Source of the DNA: Leptospiraceae bacterium
GTDB lineage: Bacteria > Spirochaetota > Leptospiria > Leptospirales > Leptospiraceae
Direction: 5' to 3'
Length of the DNA stretch: 64,000 nt
Assembly (NCBI GenBank): GCA_024233865.1
Contig: JACKPA010000002.1
Location: 248,001-312,000 of the forward strand
In this document: in pieces, positions 27,584 through 36,839 of the stretch
How the letters are laid out: each line of letters starts with the position of its first letter
Numbering within the stretch: the stretch's first letter is position 1
Notes under the pieces: model-generated
What the model saw: the letters and a program-made list of their open reading frames with translations, nothing else
What the model was told of the DNA's origin: nothing
Database searches by the model: none
Made by a program: the position numbers and the translations under genes

Positions 27584-28477
27584 CTATTGGCAGCGACAAC
27601 TTTTTCTTTTAGCCTTTTTACGCTTCTTTTTGGAAGTCTTTCTATGCTTTTTAATAGATTTCTTCTTTGTAGTCGCTTTTAAAGAACGCTGTGCTCTGGT
27701 TTTTTTAGATAATTTAGCTATTTTTTGTTGATGAATTTTGTTTTCTTCCATTAAAGCATTATTTTGATCTTTGCAAGAAACTATTTCATTGTTTAAAGAG
27801 TCATTGTCATTCTTTAAACTCTCATTTTCAATGGCAACTTTCTCATTTTCATCTTTTAACTTTGCTATAGCTGCTTGTGCAGAATTTAACTGCTCCTGAA
27901 GCTTGGCAATCTCGTCATCACAGCCCTTTTTAGTAGGAGTGCTACCTAGGTTCAAATCAGGTAATTTTAGACTTGGAATAGGGGATTTATTGGAATAAAT
28001 TCCACTCTCCTCACTACTCACCGTTCTGTTTATGTCTCTTGTAATGACAGTTTCTGAAACGTTTGAACTGCCAGAAGAAGAACCTATGGAACTAGAACTG
28101 CTAGTAGTAGACAAACTTTCGGAAGAACTACTTGAAATTGAAGTTCCAACAGAACTTGATGATTTTATACTCTCTGTTATAGACTTTAATTTAGTGTCCA
28201 AACTCTCAATATTTATTCGATCGAGAGGTTTTTTATTGGTATAATGCTGAACTTCATTTTGCCCACTACTACCACCTGAAGTAGAAGTTGATGAAGATTC
28301 AATGGTTTTTGAGGATGAAGATGATTGGGAGGTTTCACTGTATTGTGTCATGTCCTGATCATTGATTCCCTCTGTCTTTATTTCTTCCTTAGCGTAAATG
28401 CTATTCCAAGAAATTAAAAGAAAAACTAGTATAACAGATGTGATTTTTTTTCTATTTAATGTTTGTGTATTATTCAT
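27584..28477 (-). CDS. Exported Ser-rich coiled-coil protein with basic tail ending CRCQ
   Basis: I do not recognise a family. The 297-residue product has a signal peptide (ISWNSIYA-KEE). A Ser/Thr-rich low-complexity stretch (about 48-150) follows, containing the short conserved piece NKKPLDRINIESLD. A heptad coiled coil (about 185-255) comes next, then a strongly basic tail of Lys/Arg (last ~45 residues) ending KSCRCQ. The neighbouring 545-residue protein has the same order of segments, the same NKKPL..I.I..LD motif and the ending KRCRCD, so they are paralogues. The basic tail could bind an acidic polymer (DNA, LPS, glycan) outside the cytoplasmic membrane; that is inference. A hairpin follows the stop. 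Confidence 0.7.
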   Translation of the reverse strand: MNNTQTLNRKKITSVILVFLLISWNSIYAKEEIKTEGINDQDMTQYSETSQSSSSSKTIESSSTSTSGGSSGQNEVQHYTNKKPLDRINIESLDTKLKSITESIKSSSSVGTSISSSSSESLSTTSSSSSIGSSSGSSNVSETVITRDINRTVSSEESGIYSNKSPIPSLKLPDLNLGSTPTKKGCDDEIAKLQEQLNSAQAAIAKLKDENEKVAIENESLKNDNDSLNNEIVSCKDQNNALMEENKIHQQKIAKLSKKTRAQRSLKATTKKKSIKKHRKTSKKKRKKAKRKSCRCQ

Positions 28478-28618
28478 AATTTTAGAAATATGATTTTTTT
28501 TTTGTTTTTGTCAAGGAGTAATTACCTTTTCCTTATAATAAATTATTGTAATTTTCCTTTTTATTTGGTTACAATAATACTTTTTTAATTTCAAATTATA
28601 AGCTTCCCAAAAAAAGCT

Positions 28619-28643
28619 AAACACGGAATAGAAATCCGTGTTT
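28619..28643. terminator. 9-bp hairpin after the long coiled-coil gene
   Basis: AAACACGGA and TCCGTGTTT form a perfect 9-bp stem with a 7-base loop. It lies 31 bp downstream of the stop of the 28674-30311 gene. In the minus direction it is followed by AGCTTTTTTTGG and in the plus direction by TTC, so it looks like an intrinsic terminator for the minus-strand gene. Confidence 0.6.
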
Positions 28644-28673
28644 TTCTAAATGAAACTAATAAAAACTTAGTAA

Positions 28674-30311
28674 TTAATCACACCTGCATCTTTTTGTTCT
28701 TCTTTTCTTTTTAGCTTTTTTACTCGATTTTTTCTTTTTAGATGATTTTAGGCTTTTCTTGGGTGGTTTTATCGATCTCGATTTTGCAACCTTGGTCATG
28801 TGATCCATTTTAAGCTTTAAAACCTTATTTTCTTCCAAAAGAGAGTTGTACTGTTCGTTTAAAGAAGACAATTCATTACTCAGGGTTTCATTTTCTTTGG
28901 TTAAATCCTTAACGCGCTCGTCGCAAGCTTTGTTTTTTTCTTCTAATTCGGAAATCAAGTCTTTGTTTTTTGCTTCTAATTCAGCTCTTTTTTCTTCTTC
29001 TTCACGAATAATATCTTCTTTTTCTTTTTTTAATCGCTCGATTTCATCATTTAAAGAGGCTATTTCGTCATTCAAACCTTTGAGTTTTTCTTCTTGCTCT
29101 TTTGTAAGCTCTTCGTTTTCTCGTTTGATTGTCTCAATTTCTTCTCTTAAAGAAGCAATTTCATCATTAAGCTCTTTTAATCTGCTTTCACAAGCATTGT
29201 TTCTTTCTTCCAAATCCCGAACAATGTTTTCATTATCAGATTTCAAACGATTTATTTCTTCATTGGCAGAAGATAAATCATTTTCCAAATCTCGAACCTT
29301 GTTCTCACATTCTCCAAGTAAAGACTTTCCTTTCTCGATTTCCTCTAATTTTTGTTTCTCTGCTTTTTCTGCAATTTCCAAATTATCTTTTTTTAATTTG
29401 TTAATTTCATTATTCAAAGAGGAAATTGTGTCGTTTAAGCCTTTTATTTTTTCTTCACAAGACAAACTTTGAGTTTTACAATTTTTTAGCTCATCCGAAG
29501 TATTTCTTGCTTCTTCGGTTAACTTTGCAAGTTCTTTGTTGACCTTATCCAGTTGGCTGGAAAGTTGAGTGACCTCAGCATGGCATGCTTTATTACCTTT
29601 TTTACATTCTTCTAATGCTTGCTCTGTTTCGGACGTTTTTTTCTTAATTTTAGCAATTTCATCGTTTAAGTCTGATATTTCGGAACTTAAATTCTTAACT
29701 TTCTTCTCACAAGCACTATTTTTTTCTTCGCAATCAGCAGCAATACTTTTGTTTTGAGTTTTTAGCTTCTTATTTTCTTCAGCCATGTCTTCTAATTCTT
29801 GGCTTAGACTTTTTAGCTTTTTCTCACATCTGCTATTATTTGCTTCACAATCGTCTGTTTGACCTTTTGTCCTTTTGGGAGAAAGATCATCCGGCAATAC
29901 TTTCGTCCTTTTTGGCTCGGAACCATCGAATTGATCCGTTATATGCGGCAATTCCAATTGTTTTGCAGGTTGTTTGTTTTGGTATTCCTGAGCCATGTCT
30001 TGCGATTTTTTTTCCGGAGATAAAGTTTGGATAATTTTATCCAATTCGGAAATTTTGATCTCTTCCAAAGGCTTTTTGTTTTGTGTTTCTTCGCCTGAAA
30101 CCACACTTCTTACATTAGAAGTACCGCTTGTACCGATATATTCCTTGCTAGAAGAACTAGAGGAAGATTTTATACTTCTAACACGTTCCACTTTTTCATA
30201 TTTGCTAGAGCTACTTTTTTCTTGCGCACTAGTGTAGCCACTTATGAAAAAGAATATTGATATTGTAACAATAGTTTTAAATTTTGATGAGGTGTATATT
30301 ACATTTTTCAT
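28674..30311 (-). CDS. Exported long coiled-coil protein with Cys-x6-Cys pairs and basic tail ending CRCD
   Basis: The start is set at ATG 30311, which begins the signal peptide (MKNVIYTSSKF..., cleavage near TSAQ-EK), giving 545 residues. A Ser-rich segment and the motif NKKPLEEIKISELD follow. Then comes a ~330-residue coiled coil of Glu/Lys/Leu heptads. Along its first half, Cys-x6-Cys pairs recur (CEANNSRC, CEEKNSAC, CKKGNKAC, CKTQSLSC), with single Cys residues (GECENK, NACESR, KACDER) later. The tail is Lys/Arg-rich and ends KRCRCD. It is a longer paralogue of the protein at 27584-28477. The regular Cys spacing suggests disulfide cross-linking between helices in an oxidising compartment. 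Function unknown. Confidence 0.72.
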   Translation of the reverse strand: MKNVIYTSSKFKTIVTISIFFFISGYTSAQEKSSSSKYEKVERVRSIKSSSSSSSKEYIGTSGTSNVRSVVSGEETQNKKPLEEIKISELDKIIQTLSPEKKSQDMAQEYQNKQPAKQLELPHITDQFDGSEPKRTKVLPDDLSPKRTKGQTDDCEANNSRCEKKLKSLSQELEDMAEENKKLKTQNKSIAADCEEKNSACEKKVKNLSSEISDLNDEIAKIKKKTSETEQALEECKKGNKACHAEVTQLSSQLDKVNKELAKLTEEARNTSDELKNCKTQSLSCEEKIKGLNDTISSLNNEINKLKKDNLEIAEKAEKQKLEEIEKGKSLLGECENKVRDLENDLSSANEEINRLKSDNENIVRDLEERNNACESRLKELNDEIASLREEIETIKRENEELTKEQEEKLKGLNDEIASLNDEIERLKKEKEDIIREEEEKRAELEAKNKDLISELEEKNKACDERVKDLTKENETLSNELSSLNEQYNSLLEENKVLKLKMDHMTKVAKSRSIKPPKKSLKSSKKKKSSKKAKKKRRTKRCRCD

Positions 30312-30648
30312 ATTGTAAAACTCAAGAATTTTATTAAAATTGTCAAGGAAGATAATTTTTTTTATAGTCACAAATAGTTTCTAACGGGTAAATCATTACT
30401 CATAATAACCCAATGATCTTAACCATGGTTGACTCTTTTTTTCAAGAAAAACCTTGAGGGAGAGAAAGTTTCCTTCGTAAATAGAATAAAGCACCCATGG
30501 TAGAAACTATTTCCTTCGTTTTTGGTGCATCACTATGAATACACTATATAAATAAAAAAAATGGATTTTTATTTACAAATAGAAAATAGAAGTCAAAAAA
30601 ACTACCAATTAATTTTATAGTTAAATTAATATCTAGCTGGAGAGAAAC

Positions 30649-31029
30649 ATGAAATATTTACAAATAATATTGATATTATTACCAATGGGCTTATTTGCAG
30701 ATTCGGAACTGTATGTTAAATCTGATAACACTAAATTGTTAGAACAACCGACAAATACAAGCAAAGAAATAAGCATACTAAAGAAAAATACACCTTTGGA
30801 ACAAATCGGAAAGAAGGGAATGTTTATTAAGGTAAAGTACCAAAATAGATTGGGCTGGATACATTCTTTAAAAGTAACTAAAAACAAAGAAACTACCGAT
30901 TTTTCTAAAATTTCTAAAGATACGGAAATAAACGTAAAAAAACAAGCATCCAAATACTCAGAAACGGCTGCTGCAAGGGGTTTGGATTCTGAAAAGAAAA
31001 ATAACAAACCTAAACAAGAAAAAAAATAG
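30649..31029 (+). CDS. Exported bacterial SH3-domain protein
   Basis: The 126-residue product has a signal peptide (LLPMGLFA-DSE), then a bacterial SH3 domain (about 20-80) with KLLEQPTNTSKEI, ..FIKVKYQNRLGWIHS, the usual end of SH3b folds. It has a disordered tail containing SETAAARGLD. SH3b domains bind peptidoglycan or protein ligands in the envelope. The 'ETAAARGL' tail is one I associate with leptospiral proteins encoded next to M48 peptidases, and such a gene indeed follows convergently. The start has GGAG upstream. The 277 bp before it contain no gene I can support. Confidence 0.78.
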   Translation: MKYLQIILILLPMGLFADSELYVKSDNTKLLEQPTNTSKEISILKKNTPLEQIGKKGMFIKVKYQNRLGWIHSLKVTKNKETTDFSKISKDTEINVKKQASKYSETAAARGLDSEKKNNKPKQEKK

Positions 31030-31169
31030 TATTTTCTTTCATACAATATACCCAGATGGGATTAGCTTCCATATTTTCCTTTTCACAAGAAAACCTTTCA
31101 ATACAATAATGGGAAGTTGAATTTATTTTGTAGGTTTGTTAAGTCTGAAGTGTAATGTGAGTTCGAAAT

Positions 31170-33161
31170 TCATTTATACAATATAATTTGCTTGGCTTTG
31201 TTTTTGTTGTATATAATGGAAGCATTTCCATTTTGGTAATAGTTAAAATATCTCGTTTCTCGTTTGAATTTTTTTCCAAGAACTGCTTCTATAATATCTC
31301 TATTTTCTCCAACTCCAAACACTTCGTTAACTTTAGGGCTTTTTTCTCCATTCAAGAAAATTTCGGCAATAAGTCCGTCTTTGATCAATATCTCAGAGTT
31401 GAGTTTTCCATAGTACCAAACCTCCGTAGTTCCTACAATTTCGATTTGATTTGCCTTTCCCCAATTTTGTAATAGTTTTTGGATTGGATCTCCGATTTTG
31501 ACTCCATTTGCAAAAAGGTTGTTGTTTGATTTTAATTTATTTGGAGGTTTGACGTTTGAAATATGGCTGAGGTGAACCGCCCATTCGGACTGGGAATCGT
31601 AATCAAACAAATAATGCTCTGAAATTTTTTTGGCTTTTTTTGAATTCCTCATACCATTTTCAATCAATGCCAGGTTCAAAATGGGTGTAAAATCTTCATT
31701 TACATAGGTTGGATCAAGGGCTTGTTTTTTTAAAATGGAACTCATAAGTCCCTTTGCATATTCCCTAGTATCTCTTTCATCACTATTGTATAAAGAAATT
31801 AAATTTTCATCCAAATTGGAAGCAATCCTTTGAAAGTGTAAATAGGCTTTTTTTGTATAAGGGTCATAACCGGAAATATAATAAACTACACCAAGATTAT
31901 TTTCAAGTTGAATGGTGAGTTCCTTGGCTTTTTCGGTTTCTTTGTGAACCTTTTCTGCCAATTGAATTGCTTTATCAACATTTACTTTTTTTTCAGAATA
32001 AGCCAAGAGAACAGAATAGTTAGATAAAAATGATGGATCGGTATTGTACATTAGGGCATTCTTGTAAGCTCGCAAGGCTTTGTTATAGTCACCAATTTTT
32101 CCAGGAGTTTTTTTCGAGCCTTTTTTACCCGCATTATAGAGCATTTCATCTCTAAACGTGGGGATATTGATTATTGATTTTAGCTTTAGGTCATTCAAAG
32201 AAGCGGTTGCTTCCCAAATTTTGTGCATACAAATTGCATAAGCCTTTAAAAATTCGGGATTATTTTTATATTTAATAATCGAATTTTTTATAATATTTCT
32301 CGACTCTTCCAAATTTCTGCCGTATTGAATATTGGCATAAGCTATTTCCATCTGAGCTGCCCATTTGTGAAAATCCGATCCCTTGCCTTCCAATTCTGCT
32401 AGCCTTTTGTGGGGGGTGGGATGAGACTCAAAAAATGGAATTTGATTGGAATCCTCGGCAAGACTACTTTGCCTGATTTCATTTAAAATTTTTAAAACAA
32501 CGATCATCCAATCCGTTTTGTACCTTGCTTTTTGTAATAGAAGAATTCCGCTTCGGTCCGCATCAAGTTCATCTTCTCTATCATAAGATATTTTTTTTAA
32601 TTCCGTTTTAATTTGATCACCTTTATCCTTTTGCAAGCTAATTAGCTTTTTTATGGATTTAAAGGAATGCTGGTTATAATAATGGGATAACTCATGAGCT
32701 AATATGGCTGCCATCATACCTTCTCTATATTCGCCTTTATTGATTTTTGTATCTTTGGAAAACAGATTGTAAGAGCAAAACCAACAATTTTTACTTTTAT
32801 CATTTGCCATTTTTTGAATATAGTTGTCAATTTCAACTAATGTACCCTTGTAAACGATAAACTGCCCTCCAGGGAATGAAAATGCGTTAAAATCATCATT
32901 GTTTACGATGGCATACCTAATTGGAAAAGCCTCTTTCCCTGAAGATTCTGTTAGTTTCTGAAATGTTTTTTGAATAATGACATCCCAATTATTATAATCG
33001 GTAATCGTACCTCCGTTGTTTTTCGTGTAAACTTGAAAGCTGGATTCTCCGATTCTTTGAATGTGCTGCCACAATTCAAGGTCATAATTGTAATCATTTT
33101 CCGGGTAAAGGGATAATATGGGAAATAAGAAAAAAAATAAAATAATATTTTTTAAAATCAT
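31170..33161 (-). CDS. Exported M48-family zinc metallopeptidase with TPR region
   Basis: The 663-residue product has a signal peptide (LFFFLFPILSLYPEN). The M48 domain (about 40-260) contains AFSFPGGQFIVYKG, the zinc site HELSH (HExxH) in AAILAHELSHYYNQHS, and the third ligand Glu in DELDADRSG. Then TPR-like helices extend to about 540, and a C-terminal ~110-residue part (GDPIQKLLQNWGKANQIEI) resembles the SmpA/BamE-like folds of envelope proteins. It has the BepA-like order of M48 plus TPR, so a role in outer-membrane protein quality control is plausible. It converges with the SH3 gene. Confidence 0.88.
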   Translation of the reverse strand: MILKNIILFFFLFPILSLYPENDYNYDLELWQHIQRIGESSFQVYTKNNGGTITDYNNWDVIIQKTFQKLTESSGKEAFPIRYAIVNNDDFNAFSFPGGQFIVYKGTLVEIDNYIQKMANDKSKNCWFCSYNLFSKDTKINKGEYREGMMAAILAHELSHYYNQHSFKSIKKLISLQKDKGDQIKTELKKISYDREDELDADRSGILLLQKARYKTDWMIVVLKILNEIRQSSLAEDSNQIPFFESHPTPHKRLAELEGKGSDFHKWAAQMEIAYANIQYGRNLEESRNIIKNSIIKYKNNPEFLKAYAICMHKIWEATASLNDLKLKSIINIPTFRDEMLYNAGKKGSKKTPGKIGDYNKALRAYKNALMYNTDPSFLSNYSVLLAYSEKKVNVDKAIQLAEKVHKETEKAKELTIQLENNLGVVYYISGYDPYTKKAYLHFQRIASNLDENLISLYNSDERDTREYAKGLMSSILKKQALDPTYVNEDFTPILNLALIENGMRNSKKAKKISEHYLFDYDSQSEWAVHLSHISNVKPPNKLKSNNNLFANGVKIGDPIQKLLQNWGKANQIEIVGTTEVWYYGKLNSEILIKDGLIAEIFLNGEKSPKVNEVFGVGENRDIIEAVLGKKFKRETRYFNYYQNGNASIIYNKNKAKQIILYK

Positions 33162-33258
33162 AATTGCTTAAAATGCTATTGTAAAAAAATGTCAATCAAA
33201 AGAATTTAATCTGTTTGGAAATTTATTGATAAAAAAGGGTTTATTATAATAAATATTT

Positions 33259-34199
33259 ATGATATTAAAATTATTGCTTATTTCTCTTTTTCTTTTTCCG
33301 ATAGCTATTCTTATCTCACAATCCAATACAAAAATTAATAAGATAGCTATTACAAATTTTAAAGTTGATTCTGTGATAAAAAAGGAGGAAGCCAATCAAA
33401 TTAACAAGCTAATAGAAAAAAAAATAATCAATTTAAATCTATATAGTTTAGCTACCACTAAATCAGTAAATAATGCATACAAAGAGAAAGCCTCTGAAAT
33501 AAGAGGTTGTATGGCAACAGAATGTGCCTTAAAAATCGGAAAATACTTGAATGTTGATAAGGTGATAGATGGTACAATTACCAAACAAAATGATGAATAC
33601 ATCGTAAAAGTATACATTATTGATGTAGATAGAAAACGTATAGAATTTTCAGATACTGTAGTTTTAAAAAGTATTAGAGAATCTGATGAAAATTTTGAGT
33701 TGTTTGCCAAAAATCTCCAAGCTCATACAATGGGCTTACCTTGGAAAAGAGAAAAGTCTCGGTTACCATTTATTTGGAGGTCAAGTCTGTTTTCCGGTTG
33801 GGGGCAATGGTACGAAGGCAATCAAAAAAAGGGTTTTCTCTTTATGGGTACAGGAGGGGTACTTCTTGTAAATTTCATATACTCATACAATCAATATGAA
33901 TCCACTGGCAAGGCTTATGAATCCACTCCAACTATTCCCTATACTCTAAATGAAATGCCTTGCTGATTAACTATTTATTGCTTAAACCCAAAAAGAACGC
34001 TCTTATAAAATCAGAAAATTATTTCAGAAACTCAACCTATCTTCTTATGGGATTTTGGATTTGGAATATTATTGATGTATCTTTTTTTGAATATACCGGA
34101 AACGAGGTTTCCATGAAAATTGATTTGGTTCCTGGTTTTAATTCAAAATTACACGCTTCATCTTATTCTTTTAATTTTTCATTTTTAAAATTTTTTTAA
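33259..34199 (+). pseudogene. DUF5683-like envelope protein, split by a one-base frameshift
   Basis: The first part (33259-33966) encodes a signal peptide (LLLISLFLFPIAILISQS). A TolB/CsgG-like alpha/beta domain then has GCMATECALKIGKYLNVDKVIDG. The DUF5683 membrane motif SLFSGWGQWYEGNQKKGF follows. It breaks at TLNEMPC. The second part continues one base over (LLINYLLLKPKK ... YLLMGFWIWNIIDVSFFE), which is the expected rest of DUF5683. Restoring one A in GAAATGCC (near 33953) joins them into ~312 residues. It may be a real mutation or a sequencing error. It leads the plus-strand envelope cluster. Confidence 0.72.
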
Positions 34200-34220
34200 G
34201 GTAAATTTGGGGGTTTGAAT

Positions 34221-36746
34221 ATGGGGAAAGTAAATTTATTTTATAAACTTTTTTCATTTTTTTTGTTTTTTACCATTTTGTTTGATGTGTATGCTGTACC
34301 TAAAAGTAAAAGGAGTAACACTCAAACCAAAAAAGGTATAGACCTTGTTTCGGAAGAGGAGATAAAGGTTTGGAAGTCTTCCAAACGAGTAGCTTTGATT
34401 GTAGGTATCAATGGATATGAATCTTTGTCTAGATTAACTTTCGCTACGGGTGATTCCTTAAAAATGAAACTTGTGTTGGAGCAAGTCGGAAAATTTGACG
34501 AAATCGTTCTATTAAATGATCAAGTGGGAAAAGACAATCTTAAATACTATCCTACCAAAAAAAATATCGAAAGAGAGTTCAATCGCCTTGTTGGTGGTCA
34601 CCCGAATATGTTTTTATTTTATTATTCCGGACACGGGTTTATGAATCAAGACGGTGAAAATATCATTGCACCTATTGATATAGTCTATAAAAGTAAAAAC
34701 GAAATAAGAAATACAATCAAAATATCCACGCTAGTCAAGAAGTCTAAAAAATTACCGCAATCCATATTTTTTTTGGATGCCTGCCGGGAAGAGTTAAAAG
34801 AGGGAAGGAAAGCTTTGCAGGGTGAGCAATTTGGTAATCTACCGGAAGAAGTCATTCATGCAAGAGGAATTGGAATTATGATGGGCACAAAACCAGGAGG
34901 ATACTCTTATGAAAATAAAGAACTTGGAAGTGGCTTGTTTACTCATTTTCTTGTGGAAGGCATTAGCGGAGGTGTGCAAAACGAAGGTCCGGAATACGTT
35001 ACTTTTCGATCCTTAAAAAGTTATGTAGAAGAGAAAATCCAAGAATACGTGACTCTTCATAATAAAGAAGAGCAGATACCCTTTACCGCCGGTGATTACA
35101 GTGGAAATTTTTTAATTGCCGTTGGGAGACCAAAAGGAAAGATCAGAAGTGATTTGGTAACATATAAAAATTTTAATAAAAACGATGTGTATTCCAGAAT
35201 CTTGTATGACACGAAAAATAGAAGAATAAGTCAGAATTTTTTTATTTATGGAGATGGGAAGAAGTATATACCATCTGATTTGGATGGTATTTCCAAGATG
35301 AATTTTGAATATGGAACAAATGAGTTTATTGCCAAAGAATACAATTTACAAGGAGAACCTGTTTTTAACTACGGTTTTCAATTTAAAAAGGGAACAGGAG
35401 TTATTATTTCTTTTTTGGAAGATGGTGTATATAAAGTTATATCTTATATAAAAAATAAATTTACGATTACAAAAACCGATAAAAACGGCAGAAAAAGTTT
35501 GATTCTAAAAGAAGTTTCTTATAAGAAAAGAGGAAAGAATCTAATTCAAACAGAAGAGTATAAAAATCAAAAGGGAGAACCCAAAGCAAATGAATTAGGA
35601 TTTGCTAAGGTAGTGTATTTGTATCGTCCGGATGGTAAAGTATTAAGAACTGAATATCTTGGAATGGATGGTAAACCAGCAAATGATAGAACAGGAGTTG
35701 CTAAATACATAAACAAGTATGATAAAAAAGGTAATCTTATTTTGGAAGAGTTTCGAGATTCAAAAGGTAGTTTAAAAGAAGATAAGTATGGGATTGCTAA
35801 ATATGTATACCAGTACAATAATATGGGAAAACTTGATTGGGAAGAATACTACAACTCAAGAGGGATGTTGTATGGTAAATCTGGTATAGCAAAAATTATT
35901 TATCAATATGATACAAAAGGAAATCTTATCCAAGAAGAGTATTTGGACAATAAACTAGAATTAAAAGACAACGGAAGTGGTCTGGCGAAAATTCGTTATA
36001 CCTATATAGAAGGAAAAAAAATAGAAGAATACTTTGGAGAAGATGATAAACCTGTTCGCATAGGCATAGCCAAGAAAGTGTATACATACAATAATAATGG
36101 GGATATTTTAAACGAGCAATACTACAATTCGGATAAAAATTTGGTAGAAGACGTATATTATGGAATGGCGGAAATTGTTTACACATACAACAACACAGGG
36201 CAGAAAATCAAAGAAACCTATTACGATTCCAATAATAAGCTAAAAGAAAATGTGTTTGGAATTGCCCAAAAAATTTATGAGTATGATAAAAACGGAAAAA
36301 TTAAACAAGTTAACAATATTGGTAATAACGGACAACTAAAAGGTGATACAAGTGGTGTTGCTTATACAAAATATTTGTATGATGCTAAAGGTAGAAAAAT
36401 AGAGGAGAGCTATTTTGATTTATTAGGCAATTCAAAAGAAAACGGTTTAGGTATAGCCAAGCAAATTTTTAGCTATGGAGTAAGAGATATACCCTTAATA
36501 ATTGAAAAAAGAAATTCAGTTGGCAGATTGCAAAACGATGATTTTGGTGTTGCAATCTATAATAACCAATATGACAATATGGGAAGAAAAATTATGGAAG
36601 AGCTTTACAACTCAAACAAGGTTTTAATACATTCGGAATATCATAAATATTTTTCTAATCCTTACAAAGGGAAAAAGGATGGTATCGTTCACTTAAAATT
36701 AGATAAGTACTATCGACCTATAGGATGCGAATTTTTGGAAAAATAA
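34221..36746 (+). CDS. Exported caspase-fold (C14-like) peptidase with C-terminal repeat domain
   Basis: The start is set at ATG 34221 (841 residues), preceded by GGGGG. A signal peptide (FFLFFTILFDVYA) is followed by a caspase-like domain (about 50-300). It has RVALIVGINGYE, the His138 motif YYSGHG and the Cys188 motif FLDACR, i.e. an intact His/Cys dyad, plus GSGLFTHFLVEG. From about 400 on come about 11 repeats of ~33 residues of the form G(I/V)AK..Y.YD..G....E.YY...G.L. These resemble the leptospiral/RHS-like 'YD' wraps. Caspase-like proteases with periplasmic location are unusual, as most are cytoplasmic and often linked to cell death or defence. The substrate and the role of the repeats are unknown. 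It precedes two lipoprotein genes in the same orientation. Confidence 0.84.
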   Translation: MGKVNLFYKLFSFFLFFTILFDVYAVPKSKRSNTQTKKGIDLVSEEEIKVWKSSKRVALIVGINGYESLSRLTFATGDSLKMKLVLEQVGKFDEIVLLNDQVGKDNLKYYPTKKNIEREFNRLVGGHPNMFLFYYSGHGFMNQDGENIIAPIDIVYKSKNEIRNTIKISTLVKKSKKLPQSIFFLDACREELKEGRKALQGEQFGNLPEEVIHARGIGIMMGTKPGGYSYENKELGSGLFTHFLVEGISGGVQNEGPEYVTFRSLKSYVEEKIQEYVTLHNKEEQIPFTAGDYSGNFLIAVGRPKGKIRSDLVTYKNFNKNDVYSRILYDTKNRRISQNFFIYGDGKKYIPSDLDGISKMNFEYGTNEFIAKEYNLQGEPVFNYGFQFKKGTGVIISFLEDGVYKVISYIKNKFTITKTDKNGRKSLILKEVSYKKRGKNLIQTEEYKNQKGEPKANELGFAKVVYLYRPDGKVLRTEYLGMDGKPANDRTGVAKYINKYDKKGNLILEEFRDSKGSLKEDKYGIAKYVYQYNNMGKLDWEEYYNSRGMLYGKSGIAKIIYQYDTKGNLIQEEYLDNKLELKDNGSGLAKIRYTYIEGKKIEEYFGEDDKPVRIGIAKKVYTYNNNGDILNEQYYNSDKNLVEDVYYGMAEIVYTYNNTGQKIKETYYDSNNKLKENVFGIAQKIYEYDKNGKIKQVNNIGNNGQLKGDTSGVAYTKYLYDAKGRKIEESYFDLLGNSKENGLGIAKQIFSYGVRDIPLIIEKRNSVGRLQNDDFGVAIYNNQYDNMGRKIMEELYNSNKVLIHSEYHKYFSNPYKGKKDGIVHLKLDKYYRPIGCEFLEK

Positions 36747-36839
36747 AACAACAGGATGCCTGTTCAAAAAAAAATTATTAATTGCAAATTTAACTATAAC
36801 TTTTTGTTATGTATATAGAAGGATTGTGGGATTTAAGCC

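Noticed and set aside
28846..29472. 208-codon plus-strand open frame opposite the long coiled-coil gene
   Set aside because: It is Ser/Phe/Leu-rich, the expected mirror of Glu/Lys/Leu heptad codons on the other strand, and has no signal or ribosome-binding site.
30633..31046. 137-codon minus-strand frame opposite the SH3-domain gene
   Set aside because: The plus strand has a signal peptide, SH3 fold and GGAG site; the minus frame is a shadow.
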